11,447 bases of DNA from CAIZIN01 sp964483025. GTDB lineage: Bacteria; Patescibacteriota; Minisyncoccia; Phycocordibacterales; CAIZIN01. The DNA lies in the NCBI GenBank assembly GCA_964483025.1, contig CAYZZT010000023.1:1-11447 (forward strand), given 5' to 3'. Below the pieces are notes generated by a model, which worked only from the letters and a program-made list of their open reading frames with translations, ran no database searches and was not told where the DNA came from. Below are positions 5,976-11,350 of the stretch, piece by piece. Position 1 is the stretch's first letter. Every line of letters begins with the position of its first letter. A program made the position numbers and the translations under genes.

Positions 5976-7124
5976 TTAGTATCCCACAAACTCATTCTTC
6001 ATCAAATCCCTGTGCGCTGGCCTTGAGTAGCGAGCCATCCCGATCATGATTCCAAGTCCCGCAAATTCTGTCACAAGGTGCGAACCTCCGTAACTCATAA
6101 ACGGCACTGGGATACCCGTCACGGGCAAAAGCCCAATATTCATTCCAATATTTATTATCAAATGAGAAACGAAAAAAATTGCAAGCCCAGCACAAAAAAG
6201 AGTTTCAAAATTACTCTCACCTCTTATTGCATGTTTCATTATTCTAAATAAAATAATTGCAAAAAGAAGAAGGAGAATAATCACCCCAATAAAACCCCAC
6301 TCCTCGGCAAAAGCTGCAAAAATGAAGTCAGTTTCATATTCTGGCAAAAATTTAAGCCTTGATTGTGTCCCATATCCAAGGCCCTTTCCTAAAATACCTC
6401 CAGAACCCACTGTCACCATCGCCTGATACGCATTGTATCCACTCCCTCGAATATCAGCGAGAGGATGAACAAAGTTCATAATACGCGCCTTCTGATACGG
6501 CTGTAGTCCGAAATTCCAAAGTCCTACAAATATTACAGCTCCTCCCAAAAGAACAAACAATAAATGTTTTTTTGAAATACCAGAAACCATTACCATTCCA
6601 AACCAAATTGCAAAAATTGTAAGTGCAGAACCAAAATCAGGGTGAAGTGCCACAAGAGCAAAAACAATAAAAGCATATACACCAGAAATAATAATATGTT
6701 TTATCTGTGCAATCTCAACATGTCTTCGAGAAAAATATTTTGCTAATACAATAATTAAAATAAGTTTCATTGGGTCGGATGGCTGAATAGAAAAAAATCC
6801 AAGATCAATCCAACTTTGAGCACCCTTGCTCACACTTCCCACCACAAAAAGAGCAAGTAAAGCGAAAACTCCAAAAGAATATAGAGACACAACAACACTT
6901 GTGCGTCGCAAAAAATGGAAATCCACAAAACTCAAAACAAATAAAATAATAAAGCCAACAAAAATCCAAATAAGCTGATGTAAAAAATATGAATCATTCC
7001 CCATAAAGGAATTCATCGTCACAAGTCCGGCACCTAAAATAGGAATAATAGCAAAAATTAAATACCAATCTATTTTTGATATACCCCGCGTCTTACCCTT
7101 CAGTCTTTCAAATATTTCCGCCAT
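5976..7124 (-). CDS. rodA: Rod shape-determining protein RodA (SEDS peptidoglycan polymerase)
   Basis: RodA polymerises lipid II into glycan strands during cell elongation, working with a class B penicillin-binding protein in the plasma membrane. The 382-aa protein has the SEDS motifs in order. These are GAQSWIDLGFFSIQPSDPMK (101-120), HPDFGSALTIF (161-171), GSGYNAYQAMVTVGSGGILG (227-246) and FLPEYETDFIFAAFAEEWG (259-277), where Asp266 corresponds to the catalytic aspartate. LPVTGIPVPFMSYGGS (333-348) follows. About ten hydrophobic helices are visible. The common QPSE motif reads QPSD here, a conservative change at a usually conserved acidic position. RodA is favoured over FtsW by the LPVTGIP motif and overall length, but the two are close. 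It starts 3 bases after the stop of the Cys-rich gene and shares its promoter. Confidence 0.93.
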   Translation of the reverse strand: MAEIFERLKGKTRGISKIDWYLIFAIIPILGAGLVTMNSFMGNDSYFLHQLIWIFVGFIILFVLSFVDFHFLRRTSVVVSLYSFGVFALLALFVVGSVSKGAQSWIDLGFFSIQPSDPMKLILIIVLAKYFSRRHVEIAQIKHIIISGVYAFIVFALVALHPDFGSALTIFAIWFGMVMVSGISKKHLLFVLLGGAVIFVGLWNFGLQPYQKARIMNFVHPLADIRGSGYNAYQAMVTVGSGGILGKGLGYGTQSRLKFLPEYETDFIFAAFAEEWGFIGVIILLLLFAIILFRIMKHAIRGESNFETLFCAGLAIFFVSHLIINIGMNIGLLPVTGIPVPFMSYGGSHLVTEFAGLGIMIGMARYSRPAHRDLMKNEFVGY

Positions 7125-7127
7125 ATT

Positions 7128-7883
7128 CTAGATAAATAATTTTGGGATAACTTCAATTTTTGTGGGCATCACTTTAAAAGGATACGGCCAAGTAAATGTA
7201 ACTGGAAAAGTCTGATTTCCTTCTATTCTATCAATAAATGTTCTTGATGCGCCCATAGCATTTCCCGCCTCATCATATAAAATAGCCACCACTTCAATAT
7301 TTGAATATGGATTAAAATCTTTATTAATTATATTTGTTATTAATTTAGGAGTACTTGTGGCTCCTATTAATGCATTGTTAGACGCTGACAAAGGAACATC
7401 TTTTGAGACCTGTCTTGTCCAAACAATTTCATCATCAAATTTAAATTCGATACGAACAGGAATTTGGCCACCTAAAGTAAGACCCGCCTCAACAATTGGT
7501 ACAGATCTTTTTGCTGGAATAGTTGTGGCGCCATGTCTTTCGTACATTGAGATCCCATCCTTATTTAAAACTCGAATTTGATAACCTACATCTTTAGCCC
7601 CAGCATTTGTATTTGGATTTTCTACATATATCACAACATTATAGACACCATCACCAACTAGGAAAAATCTCTTCCAGGAAACAACAAGGTCTGAAACTTG
7701 CGATTTACACAAAAGTTCACAAGGTCCACCGCAATCAATACCAGCTTCTTCTTGATTTTGTTTTTTATCAAAACATGTGGGAGGAATCGTATTTATTTTG
7801 TATACAATAAAAAGAATTGGAATAAAAGCAAGTCCAAGTAATAAAACAATAATTGAAGTTTGACGTTTTGATGCCCAGGTCAT
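7128..7883 (-). CDS. Membrane-anchored Cys-rich protein with FxLYD-like C-terminal domain
   Basis: No experimentally known function is recognised. The 251-aa protein has an N-terminal membrane anchor (about 9-29). A cysteine motif follows: PTCFDKKQNQEEAGIDCGGP, continued by CELLC, with Cys37, 51, 55 and 59. This C-x-D...N-x-E...DCGGPC motif is common next to the anchor of surface proteins in CPR and probably forms a disulphide-stabilised loop. Two beta-rich segments follow, at about 65-160 and 175-250. The second (NPYSNIEVVAILYDEAGNAM) resembles the FxLYD Ig-like fold. It should face the outside of the cell. It is the first gene of a pair with rodA, so a role in the envelope or wall machinery is plausible but unproven. 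Confidence 0.85.
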   Translation of the reverse strand: MTWASKRQTSIIVLLLGLAFIPILFIVYKINTIPPTCFDKKQNQEEAGIDCGGPCELLCKSQVSDLVVSWKRFFLVGDGVYNVVIYVENPNTNAGAKDVGYQIRVLNKDGISMYERHGATTIPAKRSVPIVEAGLTLGGQIPVRIEFKFDDEIVWTRQVSKDVPLSASNNALIGATSTPKLITNIINKDFNPYSNIEVVAILYDEAGNAMGASRTFIDRIEGNQTFPVTFTWPYPFKVMPTKIEVIPKLFI

Positions 7884-7891
7884 ATGTTGTG

Positions 7892-7900
7892 ATTATATCA
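7892..7900 (-). promoter_or_regulatory. Extended -10 promoter of the Cys-rich gene-rodA operon
   Basis: Minus-strand TGA followed by TATAAT (7897-7892) is an extended -10; no good -35 is seen. Only 8 bases separate TATAAT from the ATG at 7883, so the transcript would be leaderless or nearly so. Confidence 0.65.
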
Positions 7901-7910
7901 CAAGAGGCAG

Positions 7911-8040
7911 AATTAGGAATTAAGAATTAGGAATTGACACAAAATAAGAAATGTACTCATGACTATATTTTGTGTCATCCTCGAAGTCCGACTGAAAGGA
8001 GGACTGTCGGGGATCCATGCCCCGAACTAAGAATTAGGAA
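7911..8040. repeat. taagaattaggaatt minisatellite around a degenerate palindromic repeat
   Basis: Copies of aattaagaattaggaatt at 7911-7935 and 8027-8041 flank a degenerate copy C of the tgtcatcc palindrome (7973-8024). Copy C keeps tgtcatcctcg and ggggatccatg, but its hairpin holds a different inner arm (agtcc...ggact) and the second half of the element is missing. The same minisatellite lies inside the 23S intron at 11319-11350. Confidence 0.75.
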
Positions 8041-8054
8041 TGAATACAAAATAA

Positions 8055-8090
8055 AACCGCGCAAGCTCCTGGGTAGGAACTCACGCGGTT
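8055..8090 (-). terminator. Intrinsic terminator of the 8101-8664 gene
   Basis: On the minus strand an AACCGCG stem, extended by TGAGTTCC pairing with GGAGCTTG, encloses the loop TACCCA and is followed by TTTTATTTTG. It lies 10 bases after the stop codon. Confidence 0.85.
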
Positions 8091-8100
8091 GAAGAAATGG

Positions 8101-8664
8101 TTAGTAGGACCCACTTCGGTAAATCGCAACAATTGGCGTTCTGTCCAAGTTTTCATGAACAATTTTAACTAGCCAACGATGAAAAGTGCATGCGTAATTA
8201 TCAAGGTCTTTTTCAACCATCCATTCGACACCACAAAGACCTGCATGAGGTCCATTGGCGCGAGCGTTGATATACTGATAATAAATCCAGATCACAATCC
8301 CTCTCTCACGCTCATTGAAAGTATCCCAGATTTCTTCTGCAGTCATCATTGTGTCCAGCTCAGGGGACAATTCTTGGCGGTCCCGAAGAGTGTTTACCCA
8401 CTTGGCAATAGGCACCAAGTCCCTACGAAATTCAAAAGTTGGTGTAATGTCTATGTTTAAAGGAAGCAGTGAGGAGCATTTCTCAAGGAGCATTAGCTCC
8501 TCACTCTCATCAACCACCACATCCGGTTCAACAAGTCTACCCAGATAGCGATAGAGATTTCTCTCAGCAATCAGTCTGCTTTTGCGCAAACTGTCAAGCT
8601 CTCCTGCGATCCGAACTTCAACTTTCTCTTCACTTTCTGCTAGTATTTGTCTTACGTTTTTCAT
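8101..8664 (-). CDS. Unrecognised protein, 187 aa
   Basis: I do not recognise a family. From the ATG at 8664 the protein has 187 aa. An in-frame TTG at 8691 would add nine residues. The sequence is soluble-looking, without a signal or membrane segment: a charged helical N-terminus (1-45) and an acidic linker (46-62). The C-terminal part (82-187) is rich in Trp and aromatic residues, with EEIWDTFNERERGIVIWIYY (110-129) and CGVEWMVEKDLDNYACTFHR (144-163). Only three cysteines are present, with no metal motif. It is a single-gene unit with its own promoter (8790-8818) and terminator (8055-8090) and a leader of about 120 bases. Its base composition is visibly richer in G and C than the flanking genes, which may mean recent transfer. 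Plus-strand ORFs opposite it are shadows. Confidence 0.75.
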   Translation of the reverse strand: MKNVRQILAESEEKVEVRIAGELDSLRKSRLIAERNLYRYLGRLVEPDVVVDESEELMLLEKCSSLLPLNIDITPTFEFRRDLVPIAKWVNTLRDRQELSPELDTMMTAEEIWDTFNERERGIVIWIYYQYINARANGPHAGLCGVEWMVEKDLDNYACTFHRWLVKIVHENLDRTPIVAIYRSGSY

Positions 8665-8789
8665 ATTCGAATTCAGTGTGTAGGTCCACAATCTTTATGT
8701 ATAGCGGAATTGCTAATACAGAAAGATATGCGAAACCACTACCAAAGTCGAATTTTTCCAATCTTTTTAAGGAACTTTACTTATTTTTT

Positions 8790-8818
8790 ATTATAACATA
8801 GTTATGGAAATAATGCAA
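8790..8818 (-). promoter_or_regulatory. Promoter of the 8101-8664 gene
   Basis: Minus-strand TTGCAT (8818-8813), a 17-base spacer, and TATAAT (8795-8790). It predicts a transcript starting near 8783 with a leader of about 120 bases. Confidence 0.75.
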
Positions 8819-8834
8819 GGATTTGGAACCCTGC

Positions 8835-8912
8835 CCAAAATAAATGGCTCAGCAGAGCTATTTATTTTGGACAAATTCAAGTGTCTGTATTTCGGGTAGC
8901 CACGAAATACAG
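8835..8912. repeat. Two strong hairpins in tandem
   Basis: The first (8835-8870) pairs 16 bases, starting ccaaaataaatggctc, around the loop agca with one G-U. The second (8885-8912) pairs ctgtatttcg with cgaaatacag around 8 bases. No gene is visible here. The first has no U tail and is not an obvious terminator. Confidence 0.75.
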
Positions 8913-8948
8913 CCCGCTAACTTTATATATTGTATAGATGATACTCTT

Positions 8949-9070
8949 TACAAAATTGTCGAAGGTGTAAGTTTTGGGGAGCCTAGCGAGCGCGACGGCG
9001 CGAGCTCGAGGAATTTTCTAGCAAGAAAATATCCGTGCGACACAAAACTTATACCGAGAAAGATTTTGTA
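8949..9070. other. Long nested stem structure, candidate non-coding RNA or mobile palindrome
   Basis: Nested inverted repeats pair 8949-8956 (tacaaaat) with 9063-9070, and 8964-8975 (ggtgtaagtttt) with 9044-9055 (aaaacttatacc, one G-U). The interior holds a GC-rich stretch (agcgagcgcgacggcgcg) and a smaller hairpin, ggaattttc-tagcaa-gaaaatatcc (9010-9033). That inner arrangement of a GC-rich arm, an attttc/gaaaat hairpin and cgtgcgaca resembles, in the opposite direction, the module found downstream of 5S at 9405-9470 and 9631-9700. It matches none of tmRNA, RNase P RNA, SRP RNA or tRNA as I know them. Confidence 0.5.
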
Positions 9071-9082
9071 AAATTCAAGGTA

Positions 9083-9122
9083 CGGCTAGCTACTGTCACG
9101 AGTATTTTCTTGAAACCACGTC
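9083..9122. repeat. Half copy of the post-5S hairpin module
   Basis: The stretch ctagctactgtcacgag followed by tattttcttgaaac repeats the first half of the module at 9396-9439 and 9624-9665. After tttc the other arm (gaaaaatctcgcgac) is replaced by a diverged sequence that still pairs partly (acg/cgt). Confidence 0.75.
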
Positions 9123-9140
9123 AAAATTATTTTAATTATA

Positions 9141-9326
9141 TTATACTTTTTTATTTTTTCTCTTAAGCCCTTCTTTAAAACTAGCTGTGAGCATTTCAAT
9201 GTCCTCTTCTGTTAAAGGTTCACTGCCTCGACTATTTAGTAATTGATCAATTGCTTGATCAAGAATTTTCATATCAGAAACAAATTTTTCACTTAGATTA
9301 ATTATTCCAGGATTTTCATTACCCAT
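9141..9326 (-). CDS. Small acidic helical protein, 61 aa, unrecognised
   Basis: The ATG at 9326 opens a 61-aa reading frame ending in a basic tail (KRKNKKV). It has no membrane segment. Most of it looks helical (LSEKFVSDMKILDQAIDQLL at 11-30, TEEDIEMLTASFKEGLKR at 39-56), with a GSEP linker between two helices. A -10 box with TG extension lies 45 bases upstream (9370-9375), and the frame has normal-looking AT-rich codon use. It lies between two copies of the post-5S repeat module. No family is recognised; it could be a small regulatory or antitoxin-like protein, but no partner gene is adjacent. Confidence 0.6.
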   Translation of the reverse strand: MGNENPGIINLSEKFVSDMKILDQAIDQLLNSRGSEPLTEEDIEMLTASFKEGLKRKNKKV

Positions 9327-9369
9327 ATTGAGTTTATTTAATTAAATTTATAATACCCTCTAAATTATT

Positions 9370-9378
9370 ATTATACCA
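9370..9378 (-). promoter_or_regulatory. Extended -10 box before the 61-aa gene
   Basis: Minus-strand TGG followed by TATAAT (9375-9370). A poor -35 candidate, TAGTTG, lies 17 bases upstream, within the end of the 5S-like unit. Confidence 0.5.
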
Positions 9379-9389
9379 TTTGTGATTAG

Positions 9390-9550
9390 CTACAACTAGC
9401 TACTGTCACGAGTATTTTTCTGCTGAAAAATCTCGCGACCCCGGCTCGGGCCGTCGCCATGCGCCTTTGAACTTGGGGCCCCAAACCCCAAGTTCAACCC
9501 CTCCAAAAATTTGACTGAGGGGAAAGGAGGTAGCCAGACAGAATACAGGG
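9390..9550 (-). repeat. 5S-end-like unit 3 (degenerate)
   Basis: Read on the minus strand it begins CCCTGTATTCTGTCTGGCTA, passes through TTTTTGGAGGGG, then a 12-bp hairpin (TTGAACTTGGGG and its complement). A GC-rich stretch, the 35-base hairpin GTCGCGAGATTTTTC-AGCA-GAAAAATACTCGTGAC (9439-9405) and GTAGCTAG follow. It has the same order of parts as unit 2 but has lost the final CCGCCAGAACACAGGAC arm. TTTTGGAGGGG and GTAGCTAG also occur in the true 5S gene. Confidence 0.75.
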
Positions 9551-9556
9551 AAACTG

Positions 9557-9601
9557 AAATAAGAAAAAGGCCACCCGATTTGGGTGGTCTTTTTCTTATT
9601 T
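9557..9601 (-). terminator. Long terminator-type hairpin between 5S-like units 2 and 3
   Basis: A 20-bp stem (aaataagaaaaaggccaccc, one G-U pair) with a 5-base loop has A and T runs in its outer part. On the minus strand the 3' arm reads GGCC followed by TTTTTCTTATTT. It occupies the same place after unit 2 as the hairpin at 9792-9850 does after 5S. Confidence 0.75.
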
Positions 9602-9603
9602 TA

Positions 9604-9786
9604 GTCCTGTGTTCTGGCGGCTAGCTACTTGTCACGAGTATTTTTCTGGTGAAAAATCTCGCGACCCCGACTCACTCGCCTTCGCTCGCTCCGTCCGTAA
9701 AATCCTTTCCCAAAGGATTTTACCCCTCCAAAAGAACTTTTACTTTTTGGATGAAGGAAAGTGGCTACGCCACCGGGACACAGGGG
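9604..9786 (-). repeat. 5S-end-like unit 2, candidate RNA or 5S-derived repeat
   Basis: On the minus strand the 5' end is CCCTGTGTCCCGGTGGC and the 3' end is GTAGCTAGCCGCCAGAACAC followed by AGGAC. The 3' end is identical to that of the true 5S gene for more than 25 bases (9604-9629 compared with 9853-9878), and the two ends can form the 5S-type terminal helix. Inside are CTTTTGGAGGGG, a hairpin of TAAAATCC with GGATTTTA, a GC-rich segment, and the 35-base hairpin at 9665-9631. The loop A, helix II/III and loop B sequences of a real 5S (such as CCGAACTCAGAAGT) are absent, so it is not a functional 5S. Confidence 0.75.
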
Positions 9787-9791
9787 AATTG

Positions 9792-9850
9792 AAACCAAAA
9801 AAAATACCCACACGCTGCCCTTGCGGGCGCGGTGGGTATTTTTTTGGTTT
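9792..9850 (-). terminator. Terminator after 5S rRNA
   Basis: A long inverted repeat pairs aaaccaaaaaaaataccca (starting 9792) with tgggtatttttttggttt (ending 9850) around a GC-rich inner stem and loop. On the minus strand the 3' arm ends in a run of eight U residues directly downstream of 5S, as expected for the end of the rRNA transcript. Confidence 0.8.
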
Positions 9851-9852
9851 TA

Positions 9853-9979
9853 GTCCTGTGTTCTGGCGGCTAGCTACTTTCCCCTCCAAAAGAGTATCAT
9901 CGCTACTACAAGGCTTAACTTCTGAGTTCGGAATGAGATCAGGTGTGGCCCTCGCGTAAAAACCACCAAAACACAGGAC
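9853..9979 (-). rRNA. rrf: 5S ribosomal RNA
   Basis: The minus strand reads GTCCTGTGTTTTGGTGG at the 5' end and CCGCCAGAACACAGGAC at the 3' end, which pair to form helix I. Between them are the conserved CACCTGATCTCATTCCGAAC and CTCAGAAGTTAAG stretches of helix III and loop B/C, then GATGATACTCTTTTGGAG and GGGAAAGTAG of helices IV and V. At about 127 bases it is slightly longer than the usual 115-120; a few bases at each end may be removed by processing. It follows 23S with a spacer of about 85 bases on the same strand. Confidence 0.93.
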
Positions 9980-10064
9980 TAAAACAAATCTTTGTAATTT
10001 CATTTCAGGTAAAAAATATTTCAAACAAACAACAAACGTCTTTCAACAACTTATTATTTGATTT
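9980..10064 (-). other. 23S-5S spacer
   Basis: The spacer is AT-rich with no tRNA gene and no strong hairpin; I see nothing else in it. Confidence 0.7.
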
Positions 10065-10301
10065 TCAAATTTCCTAATAGGAATCGGGCAATTAGTACAT
10101 CTCGGCTCCACACATTGCTGTGCTTCCACCTAATGCCTATCAACGTGATCATCTCTCACGGCCCTCAAACGATTCCTAATCTTGAAGTGGGCTTCCCTCT
10201 TAGATGCTTTCAGAGGTTATCCCTTCCCAACATAGCTACCCTGCGATGCTCTTGGCAGAACAGCAGGTACACCAGAGGTCAGTTCAACTCGGTCCTCTCG
10301 T
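10065..10301 (-). rRNA. rrl: 23S ribosomal RNA, 3' terminal exon
   Basis: The minus strand starts ACGAGAGGACCGAGTTGAAC and aligns by eye with E. coli positions 2657 to about 2904. Landmarks are the 3' half of the sarcin-ricin loop, GAAAGCATCTAAG, GATGATCACGTTGATAGGC and GATGTACTAATTG near the end. Its length, about 237-248 bases, fits the E. coli remainder of 248. The exact mature 3' end is not defined by sequence alone. The 5' boundary is set by the intron at 10302-10830. Confidence 0.93.
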
Positions 10302-10830
10302 CATGTCCACTTAACCAATTATTTTATTGTTAAGTTTCATCCCCTATCACTAGGAGCACAGACTATATCTTCATCCTCATAACCAAAGGTTATGGTCGGA
10401 TGTTGGCGTATTACATACATGTCCCTGTCTTCCTTTTCAGCTTGGAAAACTTTCCGGAATCACATACGTCCGTTTGTTTACAAAAGCAAACAAACAAGTC
10501 GTTACGGGGTCAAACCTAATATCTGACACAAATCATACTTCGTTTTCTTTTTCTTAGTAACATAATTCTCTTGCTGAATTACTAAAATTAGATCAACGAT
10601 TTTAATGAGTTGCATTTTAGATAGCACAATATATGCTAAATGAATATTAGATCGACTTCCCACGGTATTGTCTTAATTAATTTCTGGTCCTCAAGTAATG
10701 TATAACATTACCATTGTACTCTAATGGCCGGACCGGCGCAATAAGAGTTATCAACAGACCAGAAACATTAAGATTTCACCGTTATTAGCCACATTGTCAT
10801 CACAAATTACTTCGTGAAGTAGCAAAATTT
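10302..10830 (-). ncRNA. Group I intron in the sarcin-ricin loop of 23S rRNA (E. coli position 2656)
   Basis: The 529-base insert separates exon ...GACTCTAGT from ACGAGAGGACC. Visible parts on the minus strand are: exon TAGT pairing with GCTA at 10819-10822 (P1, with the U-G pair at the splice site); P2 hairpin TACTTC/GAAGTA; P4 CGGT/ACCG joined to P5 TCTTAAT/ATTAAGA with J4/5 GAAA; P8 CATCC/GGATG; and the signature S element AAGATATAGTCT (10371-10360). P9 CTCCTA/TAGGGG (10356-10341), P9.1 ACTTAAC/GTTAAGT and the final omega-G at 10302 complete it. The 5' strand of P7 is ambiguous. No ORF or endonuclease is present. Joining the exons restores helix 95 (GACTC/GAGTT). Confidence 0.85.
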
Positions 10831-10893
10831 ACTAGAGTCAAATCTTCTCAAGAATCAACGCCTGCAGTAGATAGGAGACCAACCTGTCTCACG
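10831..10893 (-). rRNA. rrl: 23S ribosomal RNA, 63-base internal exon
   Basis: The minus strand reads from CGTGAGACAGGTTGGTC to TTTGACTCTAGT. It corresponds to E. coli 2594-2656, which is also exactly 63 bases, and includes A2602 of the peptidyl transferase centre (in GAGACAG). It is flanked on both sides by group I introns whose last base is G. Confidence 0.9.
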
Positions 10894-10973
10894 CTTCTTG
10901 GGCCGAACATTTTTTAAAATGTTTTAGGCTTTTCACACATTACTGTGTGGAATGGACTATATCTTCATCTGCT

Positions 10974-11054
10974 TAGTTGGTAGTTTGTAGTTGGTAGTTT
11001 GTAGTAAATGCATGCATTTTCTACTCACTACTCACTAATTTTCTACTTACTAAT
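10974..11054. repeat. GTAG-type minisatellite in the P8 loop of the L2593 intron
   Basis: The stretch tagttggtagtttgtag and its inverted partner ctactcactactcacta surround aaatgcatgcatttt. It is the same family as at 1206-1350 and 3778-3905, and lies between the two strands of P8. Confidence 0.85.
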
Positions 11055-11150
11055 TTAAGATGGTTAACGTTTAGTCTCTACGGGTGTTACAAATGTAAAA
11101 TGAAAAATGTAAAATTGACTCAAAACAACGAGCGAAGCGATTATGTTTTG

Positions 11151-11222
11151 TGTCATCCTCGCGAATGCGAGGATCCAGGTTCTGAATTTTCAGACTGGAT
11201 TCCCGCCTCCGCGGGAATGACA
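11151..11222. repeat. Cloverleaf-type palindromic repeat, copy B, in the P6 loop of the L2593 intron
   Basis: This 72-base element has inverted ends (tgtcat/atgaca) and three inner hairpins: atcctcgc-gaat-gcgaggat, a central ccag...ctgg with tctgaattttcaga, and attcccgc-ctcc-gcgggaat. The last arm fits the ATTCCC-N8-GGGAAT pattern of neisserial dRS3-type repeats, a resemblance rather than proof of relationship. It is flanked by cgagcgaagcg. Confidence 0.88.
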
Positions 11223-11318
11223 ATGCATTCAATTTCTATTTTTTATTTTTTATTTTGAAACTTCCCTCGGTATTGCCGAATAAAATCTTGATACAAGTCT
11301 TATGATTCTGAATAAATA

Positions 11319-11350
11319 TTCCTAATTCATAATTCTTAATTCATAATTCT
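11319..11350. repeat. aattcttaattcat minisatellite in the P5 loop of the L2593 intron
   Basis: Irregular copies of cctaattcataattcttaat occupy the loop closed by P4-P5. They are the reverse complement of the family at 7911-7935 and 8027-8041. Confidence 0.8.

Noticed and set aside
8179..8801. Several plus-strand ORFs opposite the 8101-8664 gene.
   Set aside because: No promoter, start context or family match, while the minus-strand gene has its own promoter and terminator.
8844..9071. 75-codon plus-strand ORF.
   Set aside because: It crosses the hairpins and the nested stem; its composition follows the inverted repeats rather than coding constraint.
8820..9130. Search for tRNA, tmRNA, RNase P RNA and SRP RNA in the gene-free stretch.
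   Set aside because: None of their signature sequences (such as GAGGAAAGTCCGGGC or the GGAA-loop SRP domain) is present on either strand.
9604..9786. Unit 2 considered as a second functional 5S rRNA gene.
   Set aside because: It lacks the conserved CCGAACTCAGAAGT and the helix II/III core; only the terminal-helix arms and a TTTTGGAGGGG stretch are shared.
9609..10024. Overlapping ORFs on both strands of 62-116 codons.
   Set aside because: They run through 5S rRNA, terminator stems and the 5S-like units; the repetitive palindromes create them.
10058..10333. Plus-strand ORF of 91 codons.
   Set aside because: It lies opposite the 23S rRNA exon and intron junction; it is a shadow.
10341..10359. 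TGCTCCTAGT inside the downstream intron looks like the 5' strand of the sarcin-ricin helix.
   Set aside because: It forms the P9 hairpin (CTCCTA/TAGGGG). The true 5' exon GACTCTAGT at 10831 gives the right exon length and pairs with GAGTT.
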